Below, piece after piece: positions 22,886 to 31,718 of a stretch of DNA of 32,740 bases. Location: assembly GCA_002083395.1 (NCBI GenBank), contig LWDH01000003.1, positions 1 through 32,740 of the forward strand, given 5' to 3'. The notes under the pieces are model-generated. The model was not told the DNA's origin, searched no databases, and saw only the letters and a list, made by a program, of their open reading frames with translations. The DNA comes from Proteobacteria bacterium SG_bin4 (lineage in GTDB: Bacteria > Pseudomonadota > Gammaproteobacteria > Burkholderiales > Nitrosomonadaceae). How positions within the stretch are numbered: position 1 is the first letter of the stretch; each line of letters starts with the position of its first letter. The translations under genes were made by a program, and so were the position numbers.

Positions 22886-23185
22886 ATGCCGCCAGCTGCC
22901 CGAATAACCGACATGCATACCTGTCCGATGCAGACCCCCGGCGTTCCGCCGATTCCTCACGTCGGTGGTCCGGTCAGCGGACCTTGTGTGCCGAATGTGT
23001 TGATTGGCAACCTCCCCGCTGCGGTCGTGGGCGATATGTGCGTGTGTGTCGGACCGCCCGATTCGATTGTGAAAGGCTCGGCAACCGTCTTGATTGGTAA
23101 CAAGCCGGCGGCCCGGGTTGGTGATACCACCGCACATGGCGGTGCGATCGTAATTGGTTTTCCGACTGTGATGATCGGCGGTTAA
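22886..23185 (+). CDS. PAAR-domain spike-tip protein
   Basis: A 99-aa PAAR protein. It opens MPPAARITDMHTCPMQTPGV and has the repeated G-N-x-PAAxVGD pattern (IGNLPAAVVGDMCVC, IGNKPAARVGDTTAHGG). Cys and His residues (HTCP, THAHG-type) can hold the tip metal. It forms the sharpened cone on the VgrG-like spike and contains no fused toxin. Ribosome site CAGGAG lies upstream. The gene order (spike, PAAR, gp25) is that of Afp8-10-9 type loci, with PAAR before gp25. Confidence 0.94.
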   Translation: MPPAARITDMHTCPMQTPGVPPIPHVGGPVSGPCVPNVLIGNLPAAVVGDMCVCVGPPDSIVKGSATVLIGNKPAARVGDTTAHGGAIVIGFPTVMIGG

Positions 23186-23204
23186 TATTGGGATTCCATT
23201 AGAA

Positions 23205-23627
23205 ATGACGGTCGATAAATCCTTTCTCGGCACCGGTTGGGGGTTTCCGCCCGAGTTTCAGATCAATGGATCGGTGAAGCGTATCTCTGCTGAAGAGGAT
23301 ATCCGGGAAAGCCTATATATTTTATTATCGACCAATCCCGGAGAACGGGTGATGCAACCGACCTACGGTTGCGGTTTGAAAGCGCAGATTTTTGAAGAAA
23401 TCAACGAGACCGCAGTGACGGTGATGATCGATCTGGTCAGGCGCGCTATCTTGTTTTTCGAGCCACGGGTTATCGTGGAATCGATCACCGTCGAATCGGA
23501 TAATGCAAACGATATCTTGAATGGACTGATAAAAATTAACATCAGTTATATCGTGCGGGCAACCAATAATCGCCATAACATTGTTTATCCGTTTTATTTC
23601 ACTGAAGGCACTAACGTTAAATTGTAA
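23205..23627 (+). CDS. gp25-like baseplate protein (Afp9-like)
   Basis: A 140-aa GPW/gp25-family protein. It starts with FLGTGWGFPPEFQINGSVKR and has EDIRESLYILLSTNPGERVM, QPTYGCGLKAQIFEEI and an FFEPRVIVESITVE segment, all diagnostic. In contractile systems it bridges the sheath-proximal inner baseplate and the wedge proteins. The ribosome site is weak (TTAGAAATG), and the gene begins 19 bp after PAAR, so coupling is possible. It precedes the Afp11-like gene by 17 bp. Confidence 0.93.
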   Translation: MTVDKSFLGTGWGFPPEFQINGSVKRISAEEDIRESLYILLSTNPGERVMQPTYGCGLKAQIFEEINETAVTVMIDLVRRAILFFEPRVIVESITVESDNANDILNGLIKINISYIVRATNNRHNIVYPFYFTEGTNVKL

Positions 23628-23644
23628 TTTGTTCGGGTAAGCGG

Positions 23645-26600
23645 ATGGAATTGCTGAGAGATTCAATAAATAATCAACTGCATATCAGCGACGGACGGAG
23701 TCAGCAGAACAGACTGTTGCCGGCGTTGCATGAGGGTTATTTTAATGTCTCGGAAGTGCACTTCCATTCATTGCTGGCGCTGTTGGTTGACTATGCGCAA
23801 GTGATGGATTTTTACACCCTGGAACACAAAATTGCCGGAACCTGGAAGCATTTTTTCTCAGCGGATGAAACCGTTGTCATTGCGACAATACTGGCAGTCG
23901 ATTTGAAAAAATTGGCGGCGGGCAGTGCCGTCCTATCAACTCCGGCGGATCCGGATAACTCAATCATCAATACGCTGCAGTCTTTAGCCCGCACGGAAGT
24001 CAATCGGCATGTGATTGCAGCCTATACCTCGCTGCATTTGCTGGATCAATGGTTGCAGAAATTCGCAGCGCCCCATAACCGGGTTGGCACAGAGTTGCGC
24101 AAGATTCTGGAAAGTGTCATTACCGGGCTGAAGAAAGATATCGATGTTCTTTGGCAATATTTGGCCGTACATCTGGAGGATTGCAAACAGCAACAAGTTT
24201 TTTCCAGCGATTTAATTGCTTTGGTGTTATCTGCCGAAGAGAAATCGCGGATCCATCCTGGAACAAGCACTTTAGCGGCAGCCGATATTGCAACCATCCG
24301 ATCCAGTCATTATGCATTTGTTAAAGCTATTGAAATGGTGCAAACCAATGCCGCCAAGCTGCTTTCATCCTCTTTGCGGAGCGGCGATCACGATCCTGCA
24401 GTGGGTTTATTGCTTGCTTTTTTGCAGCTATTTCAGAAACTGCAAAAAAAATTAAACCGGTTTACGCTGAATTATGTTGATTTTTACTATGATGAAGTGC
24501 TCAAGGCACAGCGGCGTGATTTTTCTCCGGATTTTGTTTATTTGGTAATCACGCCGAGTAAAAAGGACTCTAATGTCTTGATCCCGAAGGGAACCGAATT
24601 TCTTGCGAGATTGGATGAAGAAAATCTGAATATCGTCTACACCGCTACGGCGGATGTCGCGATTAACGATGCAGCCGTTCACTCAATCTATACCCTTTTC
24701 TTTAAAAGAGATCCGATGAATTTTCCAGAAAATAATTTACTGGAAAAAATCGAATTGGATGATCGATTCCATGAATCCGGGAGACAATTGGCAACCGGGT
24801 GCTGGCTGCGCGAGGTTCCAGTGTTGCCGGGGGCGAATGTTGATCAGGAAGATATACTGTCCTATCCATTATTCGGCGCACCTCGAGAAGGAGAGGAGAA
24901 TGCGCTGGTGCAGCAAGCGGATATCGGTTTTGCATTCGCCAGCAAGGTGTTGCTGCTGAAAGAAGGTCGGCGGACGGTAACGATTGAGATTTGCTTCAGG
25001 GATAACGGACCGACTTTTAAACAATGGCTTCAAAAATTAGCAGGAGCCATGCTTTCCGGTGATCATCCCGCTATGACGCTAACGCCTATTCAAGAGCAGC
25101 AAGCTTTTTTTAAAGCGTTTAAGGATGTTTTTGTAATCAGCTTATCCACGCAAAGCGGGTGGCAGGAAGTAGCGGAATATTTACCATCCTATCCAGGAAC
25201 CGGCCCGCAGCAACACGCCAATAGTTTGCGCGTTACCCTGGCGCTGCCGGAAAGTTTTCCCGCAATTATCGCGGTGAATCGGGATGTGCACGGAACCGAT
25301 TTCGGAAGCGAGCTGCCGGTCATCCGGTTTTTATTGAATCCCCGGAGTTATTTGTATCCTTACGGGATTTTTTCCAGGTTGGAAATAGCTTCGGTTGAGA
25401 TAAACGTCGAAGTAGAGGGCTGCAGAACACTGCAGCTCTACAATAATATTGGGCAATTATCGCCGTTGACCCCCTTCACACCTTTCGGCCCGATCCCGGA
25501 AGTAGGTTCGTATTTGATCGTGGGGTGCCCGGAAACGGCCGGTAAACACTTATCCGACTTTAATGTCATCCTGCAATGGGGAGGCATTCCCGCTGCGCTT
25601 GGCGGATTTAGGTCCCATTATCAAGGCTATGAGTTAGCCGGTAATACCGATTTCCTGGTGAGTGCCACAGTTCTGGCCAATGGCAAATGGTTGCCTGAAA
25701 ATACCGGACCGGCTAACGTCAGTTCGCTTTTTGAAATGAATACCGGCCTGGACGGCGGCAGCGTAGTCAATGAGTATCGCCAGCTGTCTTGTGGCGCCAT
25801 TATTTCCAATTGGAGTCCTCTTGAATACCGCGGCTCCGGGATTCACTATAATTATTCGCCATCCGCCAATAAAGGTTTTTTCAAATTTACACTCATCGCT
25901 CCGGCGCAGGCTTTTGGACATCGAGAGTATCCGCAGGTATTGACGGAGGTGTTGACGTTTAATGCGAAACAGAAACATAACCAGTCACTGAGAAAAATGC
26001 CGAATCCGCCTTACACGCCGATGATCCTATCGATATTTGCAAACTATAAGGCGGTCTCGAAAATCCTTGTGGGCAGGGATGAAGCGAACTGTATACCCGC
26101 CATGCAAGAAAAAATCATTCATTTGCATCCGTTGGGTTGGAATAATGCAATGGTTAACCCGGATCGCCGCATTTTTTTATTACCGCATTATGCCTACTCA
26201 GGTAATTTATTGATCGGTTTGCGAGGATTGATGAATGGTGGCGTGATTACACTGTATTTTCATTTGCGCGAGAATTCCTTGCCGATTAAAGATGACTATC
26301 TGAAAGAGTTACGGTGGTTTTATATGGCCCACGACCAATGGCTGCCATTAACTGCAAGAGAGATATTGTCAGACTCCACTCAAAGGTTCATGAAGTCAGG
26401 AATCGTCACTTTGAATATTCCGATGGATATTACGCAGGAAAACACAGTGCTGCCAGCCGGGGTATCCTGGTTGCGAGTGTCAGCCGAACACGAGCTGGAA
26501 AATTTTTGCAGCGTATATTCAATCCATGCGCAGGCGTTAAAAGCCGGCAGACGGCGGGATCACGGTTCTCAAAGTAATTTGATCCGGCTGCCTCCCGGTT

Positions 26601-27484
26601 CGGTGACGCGTGCCCGCAAAACAATTCCCGGTATCGGGAGCATCCAACAAGTTCAGGCATCGTTCGGCGGCGGAATGCTCGAAGACCGGAGCCAGTTGCG
26701 CGTGCGGCTCAGCGAACGCCTGAAACATAAACAGCGTGCATTACTGCCGGCGGACTATGAATTGCTGATACTGGAAAAATTCCCGCAAATCTACAAGGTA
26801 AAATGCTTTCCCAACATGACCCCCGATTTTGTGGCCACGCAGCGATTTTCTCCTGGTCAATTGATGTTAGTCGCGGTACCTTATCTGTCGCATGATGAGA
26901 TTACGATGCAACGGCCGTTCTTGAGCGGTCATTTGATCAATGAAATACAAGATTACATCTGTAAGCTAACTTCGCCATTTGTCGCGATTCATGTTTGTAA
27001 TCCGGTTTATGAAGTGATCCAGATCCGGTGTACGGTCAAGCTGAAAAACCCGCTCTTGGCTGGCCAGCATCTGAGTCAATTGAATACCGAAATTTCGGAT
27101 TTTCTGTCGCCATGGAATGAATCCGTAGGAAATACCAGTCATTTTGGCTGGTGTGTCAGCAAGCACGATATCGAATCTTATATTCAGAATATGAATTACA
27201 TTGATCGTGTCACCAACTTGTCAATCTTACGCATCGCACCCAAAGGCGAAGGTTTTTTTGAACTGTTCGATAGCGCGGCGCAAACGGCGGATAGCACGGA
27301 ATCCGGGGATATCGTTCCAATTTATCCCTGGAGTATCGTGGCGCCCATTAAGCAACATTTCATCGAGATGGATGACCGCTATGATTTGATCGAACCGGAA
27401 ATAACCGGGATTGGGGAGTTGGAGATTGGCAGTACTTTTATTATTTCTGATGAAAAATGGCGCGAAAAGATAGAAAAACACTAG
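23645..27484 (+). CDS. Large baseplate wedge protein (Afp11-like, baseplate J type)
   Basis: A 1279-aa protein. The N-terminal 230 residues are helical. Near 270-310 comes the characteristic FTLNYVDFYYDEVLKAQRRD with FSPDFVYLVITPSKKD and VLIPKGTEFLARLDEENLNI. The C-terminus (KIYKVKCFP-like, then PFVAIHVCNPVYEVIQIRC, TVKLKNPLLAGQHLSQL, and a FGWCVSKHDIESYIQNMNYI end) is the gpJ-like wedge end. It forms the outer baseplate plate together with the 1036-aa protein. Upstream spacing is 17 bp. The last 28 bases overlap the start of the fibre-like gene in another frame. The central portion (residues 300-900) has no clear named domain. Confidence 0.88.
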   Translation: MELLRDSINNQLHISDGRSQQNRLLPALHEGYFNVSEVHFHSLLALLVDYAQVMDFYTLEHKIAGTWKHFFSADETVVIATILAVDLKKLAAGSAVLSTPADPDNSIINTLQSLARTEVNRHVIAAYTSLHLLDQWLQKFAAPHNRVGTELRKILESVITGLKKDIDVLWQYLAVHLEDCKQQQVFSSDLIALVLSAEEKSRIHPGTSTLAAADIATIRSSHYAFVKAIEMVQTNAAKLLSSSLRSGDHDPAVGLLLAFLQLFQKLQKKLNRFTLNYVDFYYDEVLKAQRRDFSPDFVYLVITPSKKDSNVLIPKGTEFLARLDEENLNIVYTATADVAINDAAVHSIYTLFFKRDPMNFPENNLLEKIELDDRFHESGRQLATGCWLREVPVLPGANVDQEDILSYPLFGAPREGEENALVQQADIGFAFASKVLLLKEGRRTVTIEICFRDNGPTFKQWLQKLAGAMLSGDHPAMTLTPIQEQQAFFKAFKDVFVISLSTQSGWQEVAEYLPSYPGTGPQQHANSLRVTLALPESFPAIIAVNRDVHGTDFGSELPVIRFLLNPRSYLYPYGIFSRLEIASVEINVEVEGCRTLQLYNNIGQLSPLTPFTPFGPIPEVGSYLIVGCPETAGKHLSDFNVILQWGGIPAALGGFRSHYQGYELAGNTDFLVSATVLANGKWLPENTGPANVSSLFEMNTGLDGGSVVNEYRQLSCGAIISNWSPLEYRGSGIHYNYSPSANKGFFKFTLIAPAQAFGHREYPQVLTEVLTFNAKQKHNQSLRKMPNPPYTPMILSIFANYKAVSKILVGRDEANCIPAMQEKIIHLHPLGWNNAMVNPDRRIFLLPHYAYSGNLLIGLRGLMNGGVITLYFHLRENSLPIKDDYLKELRWFYMAHDQWLPLTAREILSDSTQRFMKSGIVTLNIPMDITQENTVLPAGVSWLRVSAEHELENFCSVYSIHAQALKAGRRRDHGSQSNLIRLPPGSVTRARKTIPGIGSIQQVQASFGGGMLEDRSQLRVRLSERLKHKQRALLPADYELLILEKFPQIYKVKCFPNMTPDFVATQRFSPGQLMLVAVPYLSHDEITMQRPFLSGHLINEIQDYICKLTSPFVAIHVCNPVYEVIQIRCTVKLKNPLLAGQHLSQLNTEISDFLSPWNESVGNTSHFGWCVSKHDIESYIQNMNYIDRVTNLSILRIAPKGEGFFELFDSAAQTADSTESGDIVPIYPWSIVAPIKQHFIEMDDRYDLIEPEITGIGELEIGSTFIISDEKWREKIEKH

Positions 27485-28290
27485 AAGCCAAATTCAAGAA
27501 TGGAAGAATGCCGTCGGAAGTCGCATTTGCCGATCTCATTGATTCAACCTTGAATCTGATTGACGATGGGTTCGAAAAAACTGTCGAAGATGGGCTCAAG
27601 GTCGCGCAATTGGGTGATGGAAAACTGATGAGTTTCTATCAAAATATGTCGACGCTCAGCGCTATGTGGTTTGTCGGAATTGATAAAGCAACTGCGAATT
27701 TAAGCTTTGGCAATCCTGAAAATCCCCATGTCTTGACTTTGCGCAGCATCGGCGCTGCGAATTCCGGATCCGCAAATGCCGCTAAAATGGGGGTAGGCAT
27801 TAATACCGCGACCCCCCGTTTTGAATTGGATGTCGCCGGAACGATCGCGTCTCATGGCCGTGTGGGTCAGCGCGGAGAATTTGCCGTACCCGCTGACGGT
27901 AATTGGCACGATATTACCGAAATGTTGACGGGCTGCCAGGCGTTTGAAGTGGTTGCCGGTGTCGGCGGTAAGGATGCCGACGGCAAGTTTGCGCTAATGC
28001 ACGCGTTTGCCCTGAATACCTACAATACCAAGGGGCATATCACTTATCACCAGTCCCATTACGGTGCAAAATGTAATCGCCTCGAATTGCGCTGGCAGAA
28101 TGGCGAAAATGTCGAAAACTTCGAATATAAGCTGCAAATGCGCGTCGAAGCCGCATACGGAGATAATATCTGGGTCAACTATCATATGTCCCGGCTTTGG
28201 CATGACCCACTGATGTACGAGAGCGAAAAGCAACCCGAATCGGTTTATCCGCAGGTTATACGTAAGCGGCAACAGGCAACGGACAAATAA
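27457..28290 (+). CDS. Fibre-like eCIS protein (S74-type neck, candidate receptor binder)
   Basis: A 277-aa protein. The N-terminus has FKNGRMPSEVAFADLIDS at residues 13-30, a motif I associate with trimeric fibres of eCIS and phage-like loci. At 113-128 is VGINTATPRFELDVAG, the neck of S74-type fibre proteins. Residues 140-260 are a compact beta-rich domain (FAVPADGNWHDITEMLTGCQ, FEVVAGVGGKDADGKFALMH) that I infer to be the cell-binding head. No S74 autoprotease motif is seen. The ATG lies 28 bases inside the end of the Afp11-like gene with no clear ribosome site, so translational coupling is expected. Receptor specificity is unknown. Confidence 0.7.
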   Translation: MARKDRKTLEAKFKNGRMPSEVAFADLIDSTLNLIDDGFEKTVEDGLKVAQLGDGKLMSFYQNMSTLSAMWFVGIDKATANLSFGNPENPHVLTLRSIGAANSGSANAAKMGVGINTATPRFELDVAGTIASHGRVGQRGEFAVPADGNWHDITEMLTGCQAFEVVAGVGGKDADGKFALMHAFALNTYNTKGHITYHQSHYGAKCNRLELRWQNGENVENFEYKLQMRVEAAYGDNIWVNYHMSRLWHDPLMYESEKQPESVYPQVIRKRQQATDK

Positions 28291-28291
28291 A

Positions 28292-28621
28292 ATGGCCGAG
28301 CGCACGTTCACTATCAGTTTGAATCTGGAAGAAGGTAATGTGCTATTGGAGGCGCTTGCGGAATGTCCGTTTAAATCAGTTTTTGAGTTGATCGGCAAAT
28401 TGAATCAGCAGGCCAATCAATTGTTTGTCCCCGGTACTTCTCCGCAGGAGCGGCGGCAGTTCATTTTTACCGAAGCCGAACTTTCGTGTTCTCTCAAAGC
28501 TTTGGAAAACATGCCTTATCATCGCGTCCACAAGCTGCTGGAAGATTTGAATGGACAGATCGGGGGGCAACGGAATAATCAGCATTCAACCGTAGTTACA
28601 ACCGGCTATGTCAACATCTGA
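28292..28621 (+). CDS. Small eCIS-locus protein with an internal helical repeat
   Basis: A 109-aa protein without a named family. Residues 18-40 and 67-89 are similar at an offset of 49 (pattern L-x-AL-xxx-P-xxx-V-xx-L-xxx-LN-x-Q; 9 of 23 identical), so it arose by duplication of a two-helix unit. A beta-like segment (FTISLNLEEGNV) precedes the first copy and FIFTEAELS the second. It starts one base after the fibre-like gene's stop and its last 14 bases overlap the Afp12-like gene, so it is tightly coupled. It may be a baseplate or fibre adaptor; this is only context-based. Confidence 0.75.
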   Translation: MAERTFTISLNLEEGNVLLEALAECPFKSVFELIGKLNQQANQLFVPGTSPQERRQFIFTEAELSCSLKALENMPYHRVHKLLEDLNGQIGGQRNNQHSTVVTTGYVNI

Positions 28622-31600
28622 TCAAATACCACGGATTAGGATTGATCCGGATGGGCTTGATTTTGATACATTAAGAAAAGAAGCCTTCGATAAGGTTCAG
28701 GATCTCAGCGGAGAGATCTGGACCGACTACAATACCCACGATCCAGGCGTTACCATCTTAGAACATCTTTGCTATGGTTTGACGGATCTCTCTTACCGAA
28801 CCGGATTTGAAGTTCCGGACTACTTGGCCGGTCAGGACCATAAAATCGATTACCGCCAGCATGCATTATTTTCGCCTGAGGAAGTGTTTCCTAGTGCAGC
28901 CACCACAGAAATCGACTATCAAAAAGTATTATACGATGCGATCCCCGAGATTGATTATGTTTGGCTGGAGCCTTATACCTCCGGCGAAGCCCTTGCCCCG
29001 AAGGGACTCTATTCGGTTTTCGTGAAACTGGATGAAGCGCAACTGCAAAGTGGTATCGACAAACCGGGACCGGAAGATGGCCGGTTAAGAGAATTTTCGA
29101 CGGAACTCGAGTCGATCAGCCGGACCTCGGACCAGGTACGCAACCAACTGGATCAGCTCGGTGATAGTTTGGATCGCTGGCTGGAAACTTTGCAAAGAGG
29201 GCGGGATGCGGTGAGCGATCTCGCCCAGATAGATCCGGCGTCCGCGCAATTCGTCAACCGACTGAACGATATATTGCGTCAGCTCGATCGCACCTTGTCC
29301 GCTATCGATAGCATTTGGAGCCGGATCAACAGTCTTTGGTCGGTTATGGCTGATTCTATAACCGGTTCCGATTTGACTGACCGTTTCCAAGAGATTCTGA
29401 TGAAAATGAATGCAGTATTCGGTTATACCAAACTGCACGAAGCGCTGCAGCATGCTTTAGCGTTTTTTCATCCGCACCGTGAATGCGAGCCTATGGACAT
29501 TGACCGGCTGGCAACTCTGATTATTCCGCTGTCGAAGTTCGAGCGCGCATTGATCAAGCTGGATCAATTGCTGCTAGAAATCGGGGATGGCTTATTCACG
29601 CAAATTGAGTTACCGGATAATGCCATCACAGCGTCTGACGAAGCAGCGATTAAACAAAAAATTCGAACGGTTTTTTTGCAGCATCGCAATCTCTGCGAAG
29701 ATATTCACCATATCGAAATCATTCACACCATGCCTTTTTTTCTGGCGGGAGAAGTGGAGATTCAACCGTCATACAGCCGGGCTAAGATTTATGCCGAGAT
29801 TTTTCTCAAATGTGCACATTGCATTTCATCCGGAATCCAGATTGATCGCTATGAATCGGTTTTCGAAAAATTGGGCGATTACGAGCAGATTTTTTGCGGC
29901 CCTTTGACAAGTCATGGACATATTAACGATCGTTGCTTTGAGGGATCGCAGCAAGTTCTGGGTGTGATTGATCTAATTACCCTGGTGAATCAAATCGAAG
30001 GGGTCGTTCAAGTCCGGGAATTGTATTTGCTGGATCGGGACAATAAAAAGCACACCAGCATTTCCTATGATTCTTCCCGCTACGTTTTTCCGGATTTATG
30101 TTTTCCAAAATCGGGCAATCCGAAGCAAGTGTTGAAACTGGTTTTTGCGCAAACCGCCAGTCAACGGCAAACGGCTCGAAGTACTCCGGGTTTTGGATCT
30201 TTCGACGGCGCTCCGGATGCCGAATTACTCGAAGAAGCCCGGCTGGAGCTTCGCAAGTTGGTTTTTGAATACTACGCCTTCAGGAACAACCGCGTTTCGT
30301 ATCCGCAATTGATCCCGCTGCCCAAAGGCCAGCGCCGGCCCTTGCAAGACTATTATTCAATCCAGCATCACTTTCCAGCTATTTATGGAATTAACCGCTA
30401 TGGTGTTCCGCAATCCAAACCTCTCGAAGTCAAAGCGCGGGCGAAGCAGCTAAAAGCCTATTTGTTTCCCTTCGAGCAGCTTATGGCGGATTATTTGCAG
30501 AATCTGCAAGAGCTTCCAAGTTTATTTTCACTGGATCCTGAGCTTGAGCAATCTTATTTTTCTCAATTTCTGGACGATCAAAATATTCCCGGTATCGAGC
30601 AGCTCTATGCGGGCGGCCAAACGAGCAGCCGGACTTTATTATCCGGCATTTTGCGGCACTACGATGCTTATGCCGAACGGAGAAACCGGCTGCTGGATAC
30701 ATTACTGGCAATGCATGGCGAAGAATATCCGCAAAAGCTATTGCTGCAATTCGACTGTTATTGGCGGGAGAATCCGGAAAACTGGATTATTAATAATAAA
30801 ATCAATTTCTTGAGATGTGTCCGGGAAATTACACGCGACCGCGCGCTTGGTTACAATTATTTAAAACCGGCGATACGGACCGCCGGGCAGGCGGTTACTG
30901 AAAATATCGCGGGGGTTCATCTGCGCATCAATGTGCTCTTGGGGTTGACGCAATATCGCAGCATGCCCTCAATTACAGAAGTTTTACTGGCGAGAAACTG
31001 CCGTCTGATTCCTGATCGGATGCTGGCGCAATCGGTCAATTTTCTCTCCGAAGAGATGGAACTATCAGCGGAATCAATCTTCTTCGAGGCAGAAAAATTC
31101 GCCGGACTCTCGACTCCTGCAGTGTTGCCGCCGCTGGGCTACAGCATTTTTAAAGCCGGAACCGAGTTACGTAATTATCGGTTGGTCAATTCGAGCGCTC
31201 AAACCGTGGTATGCCTAAAAACCGGGCAATCTGCGCGACTTTGGCCTTTGGAGACAAAAGCCAGCCGGGATGAGGCGATCCGCTATGCTTATGAGCTGTG
31301 TCATGCGCTTACACAACTCAATATCGCTTGCGAAGGCTTTCATTTGATAGAGCATGTATTACTCCGGCCCCGAGGCGCAGAACAATCCGGCGTTATCCTC
31401 GATTCCGGTTCTTTTTTTGATTTCCGGGTCAGTGTGATTTTTCCCTCGTGGACAGCGCGTTTCTCAAATCCGGCGTTCAGGAAGTTTGCAGAAGAAACCG
31501 TGCGTTACAATCTTCCGGCGCATGTATTTCCGGAGTTTTACTGGCTGGATTTTGTTTATATGCGAGATTTCGAGCAGCGTTACCGGATATGGCTGGATTG

Positions 31601-31718
31601 CATGCGACAAGCCGATCCGGATCAGCCGAGCCTCGAGCAGCTCAACAATGCATCTAAAAGACTCATTACTTTCCTTATGAAAAATAGAAAGGAAAATAGC
31701 CATGCGTGCTGGATTTAG
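28608..31718 (+). CDS. Afp12-like baseplate protein with helical insertion
   Basis: A 1036-aa wedge protein. The family core is at residues 38-57 (WTDYNTHDPGVTILEHLCYG), and KLDEAQLQSG at 141-149 leads into the insertion. HRNLCEDIHHIEIIH begins near 359. In the Afp12 members I recall, the KLDE strand and the HRNLCED segment lie close together, but here residues about 148-345 form an amphipathic helical region (LESISRTSDQVRNQLDQLGD, LNDILRQLDRTLSAIDSIW). The rest (YPQLIPLPKGQRRPLQDYYS, AFFHPH, HLIEHVLLRPRG near the C-terminus) matches. It begins inside the previous gene (14-base overlap) and ends 17 bases into the tape-measure gene. Confidence 0.87.
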   Translation: MSTSDQIPRIRIDPDGLDFDTLRKEAFDKVQDLSGEIWTDYNTHDPGVTILEHLCYGLTDLSYRTGFEVPDYLAGQDHKIDYRQHALFSPEEVFPSAATTEIDYQKVLYDAIPEIDYVWLEPYTSGEALAPKGLYSVFVKLDEAQLQSGIDKPGPEDGRLREFSTELESISRTSDQVRNQLDQLGDSLDRWLETLQRGRDAVSDLAQIDPASAQFVNRLNDILRQLDRTLSAIDSIWSRINSLWSVMADSITGSDLTDRFQEILMKMNAVFGYTKLHEALQHALAFFHPHRECEPMDIDRLATLIIPLSKFERALIKLDQLLLEIGDGLFTQIELPDNAITASDEAAIKQKIRTVFLQHRNLCEDIHHIEIIHTMPFFLAGEVEIQPSYSRAKIYAEIFLKCAHCISSGIQIDRYESVFEKLGDYEQIFCGPLTSHGHINDRCFEGSQQVLGVIDLITLVNQIEGVVQVRELYLLDRDNKKHTSISYDSSRYVFPDLCFPKSGNPKQVLKLVFAQTASQRQTARSTPGFGSFDGAPDAELLEEARLELRKLVFEYYAFRNNRVSYPQLIPLPKGQRRPLQDYYSIQHHFPAIYGINRYGVPQSKPLEVKARAKQLKAYLFPFEQLMADYLQNLQELPSLFSLDPELEQSYFSQFLDDQNIPGIEQLYAGGQTSSRTLLSGILRHYDAYAERRNRLLDTLLAMHGEEYPQKLLLQFDCYWRENPENWIINNKINFLRCVREITRDRALGYNYLKPAIRTAGQAVTENIAGVHLRINVLLGLTQYRSMPSITEVLLARNCRLIPDRMLAQSVNFLSEEMELSAESIFFEAEKFAGLSTPAVLPPLGYSIFKAGTELRNYRLVNSSAQTVVCLKTGQSARLWPLETKASRDEAIRYAYELCHALTQLNIACEGFHLIEHVLLRPRGAEQSGVILDSGSFFDFRVSVIFPSWTARFSNPAFRKFAEETVRYNLPAHVFPEFYWLDFVYMRDFEQRYRIWLDCMRQADPDQPSLEQLNNASKRLITFLMKNRKENSHACWI

